Shown: positions 17,228 through 24,632 of the stretch, one piece after another
How the letters are laid out: every line of letters begins with the position of its first letter
Position numbering within the stretch: the first letter of the stretch is position 1
NCBI GenBank assembly: GCA_947373605.1
Contig: CANBYM010000022.1
Span: 1 to 36,925, forward strand
Length of the DNA: 36,925 nt
Source: Comamonadaceae bacterium
Lineage (GTDB): Bacteria; Pseudomonadota; Gammaproteobacteria; Burkholderiales; Burkholderiaceae_C
Reading direction: 5' to 3'
Translations under genes and position numbers: made by a program
The notes under the pieces: generated by a model
Database searches by the model: none
The model's input: only the letters and a program-made list of their open reading frames with translations
What the model was told of the DNA's origin: nothing

Positions 17228-18738
17228 AGCTGCGGTCAGTGACATAGCGCGCCACAACGCGAAATGCAATAACTGGCGATCCACCGGCTTGGAGAGAAAG
17301 TCATCCATCCCGGCTTCGAGCGCGTTGCTGCAGTCTTGCGCAGAAGCATTGGCCGTCACAGCAATGAAAGGTATGCGCGTTGCTCGGGCGCTTTCCACGC
17401 TGCGCCAACTCCCGGTAGTCTTCAGACCGTCCATGTCCGGCATTTGCACATCCATAAGCACCACATCGAAGCGGCTCTGCTCCAACGCTTTAAGGGCTGC
17501 GGTGCCGCTGCTCGCGGTGGTGACATTGTGTTGCTTGCCAACCAGGCTACAGACCAGCATGAGATTGAGCGCCACATCGTCCACCGCAAGAATATTGAGC
17601 CTGCGTATCACGCCGGCCCTCTGCGTTACGGCGTAGATCGGCAATTGCACTGCAATGCGGGTGCCGGCGCCCGCCACGCTGAATGCGCTGATCGTTCCGC
17701 CCATTAGCCGGGCCAGTTGATCCGCGAGTTTGCAACCCATGCCGATGCCGCCCTGGCTGCGCGTCAGGCTGGCGTCCTACTGGGTCAGCGGTTTGAATGT
17801 ATCGTGCAAGCCTTGCTGCGTCATGCCACAGCCGGTATCGGTCACAACGATCTCCACCCCTTCGGACACCGGTGTGGCGTGAATTTGCACCGAGCCCGCC
17901 TCTGTGAATTTAATGGCGTTGTCCAAGAGGTTGCCGACCACGCGGGAAACTTGGCCTCATCGCCCATGGAATGGGCGCGCAGCTCCGGATCACATTGGAG
18001 TGCAAGCTGCAAATGCCTTTCATCGGCACGCCGCCGATGGGCGAGCGGCACGGCATGGAGCGCGTCTGCCACACTGAATGGCGCGTTGACCGGCACTACC
18101 CTGCCGCGCTCAATATCGACGAAATCGAGCACATTGCTCAGTTATTCAATCAGCTGGCTCGCGGCATTGGCAATGGCATCTACCGGAACCCTTTGAGCGG
18201 CGGTGGTGGACTCTGCCAACACCTGCGAAAAGCCCACAATGTGATTCAGCGGTGTACGCAACTCGTGGCTCAGGCTCACCATCAAATCGGTGCGCGTCTG
18301 CGCAGACAGCGCAGCGCGATCCTGCTCCATTTGGAGCGGCTCGTTGGTAAGCCTTTCAGTCAGGTCGCGCGCAATTTTGGACAAACCGATGATGTTTCCC
18401 TCCAAATCACGCATGGGAGAAAGCGTGACCAACACTTCAATCAAACCGCCTTGCTTGTTCTGACGGATCGTCTCAAAGCTCTCAACACGCTCACCGGTAC
18501 CGACGCGTCGCAGAAACTCCGTCTCCTCATGCTTGCGATCCTGCGGTTTGACAAAAACCATAGGTTGCCCGATGGCCTCCTCTGCGGTGTAGCCAAAGAT
18601 GCGTTATGCACCCTTGTTCCGACTGGTGATGATGCCCTCCCGCGTTTTGCTGATGACGGCATCCTGCGTGGTCTCAATGATGGAGCGTGCGCGCTGAAGC
18701 TCCACCAAACCCGCCGCTGTGAGGGCAATTTCTTTCAT
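17225..18738 (-). pseudogene. Degraded PAS-HisKA-HATPase-REC hybrid histidine kinase
   Basis: A once roughly 500-residue hybrid sensor kinase that can be read only by crossing four lesions. From an ATG at 18738 the PAS domain runs in frame, with a TAA at 18604-18606 in 'NKGA*RIFGY'. It resumes through SKIARDLTERL and the H-box LMVSLSHELRTPLNHIVGF, then meets TAA at 18142-18144 ('QLIE*LSNVLDF'). About 17944-17949 a single-base deletion shifts the frame before RVVGNLLDNAIKFTEAG (N-box) and VVTDTGCGM (G1 box). A TAG at 17777-17779 precedes GGIGMGCKLADQLARLMGG (G2 box). The receiver follows, with phospho-acceptor Asp in FDVVLMDVQMPDMDG and KPVDR at the end. The remaining domains are well preserved, so inactivation looks recent. 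It lies 31 bases after the PAS-GGDEF-EAL gene and was probably part of that operon. Confidence 0.9.
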
Positions 18739-18769
18739 AGGGGTGGCGCTATGTGCCGATGGGCTTTGG

Positions 18770-21712
18770 CTAAATCACCCGGGTCCAGCTGTGATCGGGC
18801 TTCCAGCGCGAGATCCAATCCGGAATATCTTTGGCCGCAATAGGCCGGCTGATGCCATAGCCCTGCGCGAGTTCACAGCCCAGCGAGAGCAGCTTGAGAC
18901 CGTGCGCCACGGTTTCCACGCCTTCGGCCAGCACGGTCCGGTTAAACGCCTTTGCCAGGCCGATGACGCCCTGCACGATTGCCAGATCTTCGCGGTCAGT
19001 CAACATGTCGCGCACAAAACTTTGATCCACTTTGAGCACGCCCGCAGGCAGTCGCTTCAGGTAGGTCAGCGAAGAGTAGCCCGTACCAAAGTCGTCTACT
19101 GCAAAGGTCACCCCTAAACGCCGGCACGCCTGCATGACATCCGTGACCGATTCGGTGTCTTCCAATGCGCTGGTCTCCAGCACTTCGATTTCCAGACTGG
19201 CGGGGTCCACCTGAGGAAACGCAGCCAGTATTCTGGACAGATTCACCGGGAAGTCACCCTGTTGCAACTGGCGCGCGCCCACATTGACACTGACGCGCAA
19301 ATGCAGCCCCGATGCCTGCCATAGCCGCATCTGGTGCAAGGCACTGCGGATGACCCAATCGCACACGCCATCGCTGAGCACATGGCCTTCAACAACGGGC
19401 AGAAATCCCGCAGGCCCGATGAGGCCCTGCACCGGATGATTCCAGCGGATCAATGCCTCTACACCGATCACCTCGCCGGTACGCATATTCACTTTGGGCT
19501 GATAGTGCAGAACAAACTCTTCGTTGCTGAGCGCCAAAGCAAGCTGGTCGATCATGTCAATGCGATGGCGCAAGGCCGTGTGCTGCTGGGAGTCAAACAT
19601 CTGGCAACGGTTCTTGCCGGTTTGTTTGGCCTCGACCATGGCCTGGTCGGCATGGCGCAGCAGTTGCTCGGAGTCTGCGTCGTCCAGCGGATAGATGGTC
19701 ATACCAATGCTTGCCGAGAGTCGCAATACCCCGTCATCACCACCCATGGGCACGGCGCAGGCCCGCAGCACCTTGTCGGCCAGATCCATGCAATCGCGAT
19801 CGCTGTGCACGCCCTCCAGTATGGCGACAAACTCATCCCCGCCTATGCGCCCCAAAGTGTCCACTTCGCGCAATACATCCCTGATTTTCTTGGAAATCAG
19901 GATCAGAACTTCGTCGCCAAAGTCCTGGCCGTAGGCCTCATTGATGGCCTTGAATCCGTCCAGATCCAGATACAAAACGCCCACATTACTGCCCTGACGC
20001 TTACTCATGACCATCGCTTGCTGGAGCCGGTCGGCCAGCAAGATGCGATTGGGCAGACCCGTCAGCGGGTCATAGTGGGCGATGCGCTCCAACTGATCCT
20101 GTTTCTGTTTAAGGGCCGTGATGTCAGCAAATATGCCGACATAGTTCTGCACTGCACCCTCTGCGTTGCGCACGGTACTGATGGTAAGCAAGCCGGCATA
20201 GGACTCGCCGTCTTTGCGCCGGCTCCACACCTCACCCTGGCAGTGGTCTTGCAACTTCAAGGTATTGAGCAGGCTCGTCATCACCTCGGGACCCTGACGG
20301 CTGGAGCGGAACATGGTGGGTAAATGGCCGATGATCTCAGCGCGTTCGAATCCGCTGATGCGCATCAGGGCGTCATTCACATCCAGAATGACGCCGTCCG
20401 CATCCGCGATGGCAATACCTTCATTGGCATGGGTAAACACGCTGGACGTGAGCAACAGTTGTTGCTCGGCTAGTTTGCGGCCGGTGATATCGCGTGCAAT
20501 TTTTGAAGCACCGATGATTTCCCCGGTACTGTCTCTCATGGGCGAAATCGTGACGGACACGAATACTTGCGAACCGTCTTTACGCAGACGCACAGTCTCG
20601 TAATGGTCAATGCTCTGACTTTTCTTCAGGCGCTCAAGGATCAGCGATTCCTCGACTCTGCGCTCCGACGGAATGAGTCGCTCCACTGGCGTGCCGATCA
20701 TCTCGGCGGCGCTGTAGCCGAATATTTTTTCCGCCCCGGAATTCCAGCTGGTAACAACGCCGCTGAGCGTCTTGCCGATGATGGCATCGTCCGACGAGGA
20801 AACGATCATCTCCAACTGGCGACTGGTGTTCTCCAACTTGATGCGTTCGGAAATATCGCGCGCGATTTTGGACGCTCCGACCACCTGTCCCTTTGCATCA
20901 AATATGGGGGATATCGTTACCGACACATGGATATCGCGCCCGTCCTTGTGCTTGCGTATCGTCTCAAAATGCTCCACCCTCTCTCCCAGTTTGAGCCGCT
21001 CCAGGATGAAAGATTCTTCCTGCACCCGGTCTTGCGGAAACATCCTCAACAGGGGTTGGCCCAGCATTTCTTCGGGAGAGTATCCAAATATTTTCTGCGC
21101 GCCTGCATTCCAGCCGGTCACGATACCGTCCAAGCTTTTGGTGATGATCGCATCGGTTGAACCCGCAATGATGGCGGCCAAATGGGAGAGCAGTGTTTCT
21201 TGATTGTTGACCATCGACTTCAGTGCGAACGTTTTTATGTCGGGCGCAGCGCCCTGTGAACCTGCCATCATTTCAGTCTCCATCACTGTCTCGGTTTGTC
21301 GCCTGAGTTTTTGCATAAGGGCAAGGACCTCAGCGCCAGGTTCGTAATTCTGCTGGAGCGCCTCTTCAAACCGCATAAAAAGCGTTTGGAAAAATGCCAC
21401 TGCAATGTGAAGCTCACGCTCTTTTCCCATGGCCTTGATTAACGCATATTGAGACTGAACTTCCTGAAAACCATAGTCTTTATCAAAGCTTTCCGCAAAA
21501 ACAAAAATCCGCATTGCGGCTTCTGCGACCGGCGACACTTCGCGCATATCCACGCGCTTGCCCATCTCCTGCATGACCCAATTCGATAACTTACCCGGCA
21601 GGTATGGGTGCGCGGCAACTAATGCACCGGCCAATTGCACGGCACCCAATGGAAGGCGCGCGATGTCCGCGCTTAGCTCGGCCATCAGTGCGTCCAACAT
21701 ACCCTTGGTCAT
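18770..21712 (-). CDS. PASx3-GGDEF-EAL cyclic-di-GMP protein
   Basis: A 980-residue cytoplasmic protein. Order: a helical N-terminal region of about 165 residues of no known family; PAS1 (about 175-300), PAS2 (about 300-425), PAS3 (about 425-550); GGDEF (about 550-715) with GRIGGDEFVAIL intact and RxxD inhibitory site REVD; EAL (about 730-975) with EALIRWNHP, NVGARQLQ, DDFGTGYSS and EGVET intact. Both diguanylate cyclase and phosphodiesterase activity are possible; GGDEF may instead regulate the EAL. PAS1 and PAS2 are near-copies (both end ASKIARDI). An alternative TTG at 21736 would overlap the chemoreceptor stop; I prefer the ATG at 21712 with AGGGATCAGG before it. Probably co-transcribed with the chemoreceptor. 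Confidence 0.92.
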   Translation of the reverse strand: MTKGMLDALMAELSADIARLPLGAVQLAGALVAAHPYLPGKLSNWVMQEMGKRVDMREVSPVAEAAMRIFVFAESFDKDYGFQEVQSQYALIKAMGKERELHIAVAFFQTLFMRFEEALQQNYEPGAEVLALMQKLRRQTETVMETEMMAGSQGAAPDIKTFALKSMVNNQETLLSHLAAIIAGSTDAIITKSLDGIVTGWNAGAQKIFGYSPEEMLGQPLLRMFPQDRVQEESFILERLKLGERVEHFETIRKHKDGRDIHVSVTISPIFDAKGQVVGASKIARDISERIKLENTSRQLEMIVSSSDDAIIGKTLSGVVTSWNSGAEKIFGYSAAEMIGTPVERLIPSERRVEESLILERLKKSQSIDHYETVRLRKDGSQVFVSVTISPMRDSTGEIIGASKIARDITGRKLAEQQLLLTSSVFTHANEGIAIADADGVILDVNDALMRISGFERAEIIGHLPTMFRSSRQGPEVMTSLLNTLKLQDHCQGEVWSRRKDGESYAGLLTISTVRNAEGAVQNYVGIFADITALKQKQDQLERIAHYDPLTGLPNRILLADRLQQAMVMSKRQGSNVGVLYLDLDGFKAINEAYGQDFGDEVLILISKKIRDVLREVDTLGRIGGDEFVAILEGVHSDRDCMDLADKVLRACAVPMGGDDGVLRLSASIGMTIYPLDDADSEQLLRHADQAMVEAKQTGKNRCQMFDSQQHTALRHRIDMIDQLALALSNEEFVLHYQPKVNMRTGEVIGVEALIRWNHPVQGLIGPAGFLPVVEGHVLSDGVCDWVIRSALHQMRLWQASGLHLRVSVNVGARQLQQGDFPVNLSRILAAFPQVDPASLEIEVLETSALEDTESVTDVMQACRRLGVTFAVDDFGTGYSSLTYLKRLPAGVLKVDQSFVRDMLTDREDLAIVQGVIGLAKAFNRTVLAEGVETVAHGLKLLSLGCELAQGYGISRPIAAKDIPDWISRWKPDHSWTRVI

Positions 21713-21732
21713 ATACGCCTGATCCCTGTTAT

Positions 21733-23739
21733 TCAATAGGGAACAAAACCGCCATCCCGTGGTGCGCGCACTGGCGCGCGGACCACGCGTGACGCCGTCG
21801 GCATGCGCGCTGCAGGCGTGGCCCGACGGTTGGTTAGGGGCTGCATAAGGCGTCCGGCATTGCCGACATTAAAAAATTCAATCGACTTGAGTAACTGCTC
21901 CGCTTGCGCAGACAGCTCTTCCGAGGTCGCAGCCAGTTGTTCGGAAGCCGCAGCATTTTGCTGCGTAGCCGCGTTGAGTTGGCGCATGGCCTCACCAATG
22001 CGCTGTGCGGTCATGCCCTGCTCCGCGCTGGCAGCCGATATTTCCTGCACCAGATCGCTGGTTTTTTGAACGCTGGGCACAATTTGATCGATTAGCGAAC
22101 CGGCTTGCACTGCCATGTCGACGCTGCTGATGGCCAGCTCTCCGATCTCTTTGGCGGCCTCCTGGCTGCGTTCCGCCAGCTTGCGCACTTCCGCCGCCAC
22201 GACTGCAAAGCCTTTGCCGTGTTCCCCGGCGCGTGCGGCTTCGATTGCCGCATTGAGTGCCAGCAAATTGGTCTGATAGGCAATGTCATCGACGATGCCG
22301 ATTTTGCTGGCGATCTGCTTCATGGCATTGAGCGTCTTCCCGACCGCCTGCCCACCTTGCACTGCATCGCCACTGGCACGCACCGCAATACCCTCAGTGA
22401 CTTTGGCGTTGTCGCTGTTTTGACCGATCGATTCGGTCATCACATCCACAGAAGAGGCTGTCTGGTCTACATTAGCCGCCTGCTCGCTGGCTGCTTGTGC
22501 AATGGACTGTGCGGCAGAACTCACTTGATCCGCAGCACCATTGAGGGCATCAGTCGCGGTGCGCACCTCGCCCAGAATACGGGTGAGGTTTTCAGCGGTT
22601 GCGTCCGCACTGTCGCGCACCTGCGCAAACAGACCGGCATACTCGCCCTGCATGCGCTGCGTCAAATCACCCTTTGCAAAGGCTCCCAGCAATTGGGAGA
22701 CTTCGGTCAGCCCTTTTTCGGTGGTGTCAATCAGGCGGTTCATGCCTTGCGTCAAAGTCGCCATGAATCCGGTGGCGCCATGCGTATGGAGGCGCTCACT
22801 GAAGTCTCCCAGTGCGGCGGCTTCAATGGCACGGGCAACGCCACGCTCAATAGCGACTTCCGCAGTGCGGTCCACCCACTCCACCACCGTCCCTGCGCGC
22901 ACACCAACTTCGTCAAAAACAGGAGACGCAGCCAAGGCGAAATGCAGGTTACCGACAACAATATTCGTCCGGTGCGCCTCGCGGATGGAGGTCAGCATGG
23001 ATCGCTGATGCGACGGCGATTTGTGGAATATGTCGATATTGCTGCCCAGCAATTGCGCCGAATGGAAGTGCGGCAGCTGTTTGCGGATTTCTGCCTCATT
23101 GGCAGTCATCAGCGCCGTCACGGTCTTGTTCATGTAAACAATGTTGTGGTTGGCATCGGCAATCATCACACTCATGCTGCAGTTGTCCAGCGCATTGATA
23201 ATCCGCAAATTCGTTGAGGCCTGATCCGCAGCCAGCTTCAACTTTGCCTTGGACGCGCGTGCCACCTGGGTAATTCGGTTTTTAAGGCCGGGCAAATCTT
23301 CAATCTCGTTGGCAAAGTTGCCGTGCGAGTAATCGTCCATTAAATCCACCAGGCGAAACTTCACATCCATATGCGACTTCACTAGGGCATTGATGGATTG
23401 CGCCATTGCTGCATATTGCCCGCTCATGGACTGATTAGGCATGAAATGGTCGATGCGACCTTCGGCGTGCAAACGGGCCATTTTGGTCTGCTCCGCCTGA
23501 AAGTTCTCTGATGCTTTCTGTATTGCAGCAATCTCGCCCTGCGCCTGCTCTCCTTGCGCAAGCACTTTGCCAACACTCTGGAGCGCCCACAGTCCCAGCG
23601 CGCCAAGGGCGACCACCACAATCACACCACCAAGCATGGCCAGCAGGCCTGTGGACGCTGAATATCCCGCTATGAGCACCGCCGCCAGGCACACCATTGG
23701 CAAAAAGATCGCTACGCTTACCTTTGACGAAGTTTGCAT
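21733..23739 (-). CDS. Methyl-accepting chemotaxis protein with cytoplasmic PAS-like sensor
   Basis: A 668-residue chemoreceptor. Two membrane segments lie close together (about residues 8-28 and 32-56) with almost no periplasmic loop, so sensing is probably cytoplasmic. A PAS-like domain follows (about 165-290; [19 protein letters not shown], then [10 protein letters not shown]), next a HAMP-type region and the signalling hairpin (about 390-625) with the tip [20 protein letters not shown] and [16 protein letters not shown]. It ends in a short basic tail without a CheR-binding pentapeptide. The ATG at 23739 has AAGAGG upstream and gives a clean membrane start; the frame is open to 23763. A TATAAA on the minus strand (23766-23771) could be a -10 element. 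The PAS-GGDEF-EAL gene follows immediately, so taxis and cyclic-di-GMP output may share one input. Confidence 0.93.
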   Translation of the reverse strand: MQTSSKVSVAIFLPMVCLAAVLIAGYSASTGLLAMLGGVIVVVALGALGLWALQSVGKVLAQGEQAQGEIAAIQKASENFQAEQTKMARLHAEGRIDHFMPNQSMSGQYAAMAQSINALVKSHMDVKFRLVDLMDDYSHGNFANEIEDLPGLKNRITQVARASKAKLKLAADQASTNLRIINALDNCSMSVMIADANHNIVYMNKTVTALMTANEAEIRKQLPHFHSAQLLGSNIDIFHKSPSHQRSMLTSIREAHRTNIVVGNLHFALAASPVFDEVGVRAGTVVEWVDRTAEVAIERGVARAIEAAALGDFSERLHTHGATGFMATLTQGMNRLIDTTEKGLTEVSQLLGAFAKGDLTQRMQGEYAGLFAQVRDSADATAENLTRILGEVRTATDALNGAADQVSSAAQSIAQAASEQAANVDQTASSVDVMTESIGQNSDNAKVTEGIAVRASGDAVQGGQAVGKTLNAMKQIASKIGIVDDIAYQTNLLALNAAIEAARAGEHGKGFAVVAAEVRKLAERSQEAAKEIGELAISSVDMAVQAGSLIDQIVPSVQKTSDLVQEISAASAEQGMTAQRIGEAMRQLNAATQQNAAASEQLAATSEELSAQAEQLLKSIEFFNVGNAGRLMQPLTNRRATPAARMPTASRVVRAPVRAPRDGGFVPY

Positions 23740-23888
23740 AAAAGATGGGCCTCTTGAATTCAAAATTTATAGCACTTGGGATGTTCGTTCACCTGATTGG
23801 GCGCTGCCTTACGTCATGCTTAAATGGCAAATCATTTTTGCAAAGCAACTGCATCAATGGGTGCGCTCGTTCTGGCCGCGGAACCCGC

Positions 23889-24446
23889 TCATTCGTCGCA
23901 GGTAGCTGCGGACTTAGCAGATTTTTGCAGCGAAAGGTCCAGGCCCATGTGGCTGAACAGAGTGCGCGCGCTGCTGATGAAATCTCGCATAGTTTCCAGC
24001 GTCGTATGCGAGTGAAAGACCTCCTCGCAGCGGGTCGTAACCAGAAGCTGCCCTTTAGGTGTTTTTTCAACCCATCCCTTGTCCATCAAAATCTGTACCT
24101 TGCGCCGCACCGTTTGCGCCGGCACACCCAGACTTTGGGCAACGGAGTAGGTGTTGCAAGCGGCAAATCGGCTGCGACGTGCTTCATCGGACAGTGCTTT
24201 TGATGAGGGGATCTCCCCGTCGCGCGACAGCGTGCGCGTGATGTTGTAAAGCCAGATTTCAGAAATCACCATGCCCAGCACCGGATCACCGCCAACGACT
24301 TCCAATTCCCGCACCAGATGCCTTTGAAGAAAGCCCGATACGATCAAAAAATCGGTGTGCCAGCGCTCCATAAACGCCTGCTCATCAAACTGGGCCTGCG
24401 CCGGGCTATACGTATTTGCGGCGGCACAAAGTAGTGCTTCTTTCAA
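23889..24446 (-). CDS. Winged-helix (MarR-like) hypothetical regulator
   Basis: A 185-residue soluble protein. The C-terminal half contains a helix-turn-helix/wing pattern (YSVAQSLGVPAQTVRRKVQI followed by LMDKGWVEKTPKGQLLVTTR), as in MarR-like or Rrf2-like DNA-binding proteins; the N-terminal half (about 1-85) is helical and unrecognised. Start is the TTG at 24446, with AAAGG seven bases before it; an ATG at 24371 is the alternative. It is 149 bases upstream of the chemoreceptor on the same strand, and an inverted repeat AATTTG-CT-CAAATT lies 100 bases upstream of its start. It may control the chemoreceptor operon, which is inferred from position only. Confidence 0.7.
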   Translation of the reverse strand: MKEALLCAAANTYSPAQAQFDEQAFMERWHTDFLIVSGFLQRHLVRELEVVGGDPVLGMVISEIWLYNITRTLSRDGEIPSSKALSDEARRSRFAACNTYSVAQSLGVPAQTVRRKVQILMDKGWVEKTPKGQLLVTTRCEEVFHSHTTLETMRDFISSARTLFSHMGLDLSLQKSAKSAATCDE

Positions 24447-24632
24447 TGGTCAGCCTTTCAGCAGCAGCTTAGCCCGCGTAGATATCAATATTTTTGTTCG
24501 GTTCCAACGCCTGCACTTTAGAGCATGATTCGCACCAAAAATGTGCAATTTGCTCAAATTGGTGAAATCTGCAATTCCACCAAGTTCAAGACCTGCCCAT
24601 GTAGCGCGCGCTTGATGCGGCCCGCATGCCGC
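24447..24632. promoter_or_regulatory. AT-richer intergenic region with inverted repeat
   Basis: 186 bases between the winged-helix gene and the Pat-type gene, both on the minus strand. It is richer in A/T than its surroundings and contains the inverted repeat AATTTG-CT-CAAATT (24547-24560), and TGCAATT occurs twice within about 30 bases. This probably holds the promoter and operator of the winged-helix gene. No gene or terminator recognised. Confidence 0.4.

Noticed and set aside
17225..18561. Separate intact response regulator and kinase genes
   Set aside because: The pieces join into one hybrid kinase when the lesions are crossed, and individually lack complete catalytic cores.
18604..18606. 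Stop-codon readthrough or programmed recoding in the kinase
   Set aside because: Three stops and a frameshift together are better explained by decay than by recoding.
19334..20323. 329-residue plus-strand open frame
   Set aside because: Antisense to the GGDEF-EAL gene; composition and absence of a ribosome binding site indicate a shadow.
22105..23217. 370-residue plus-strand open frame
   Set aside because: Antisense to the chemoreceptor, Cys/His/Arg-rich shadow without any recognisable domain.
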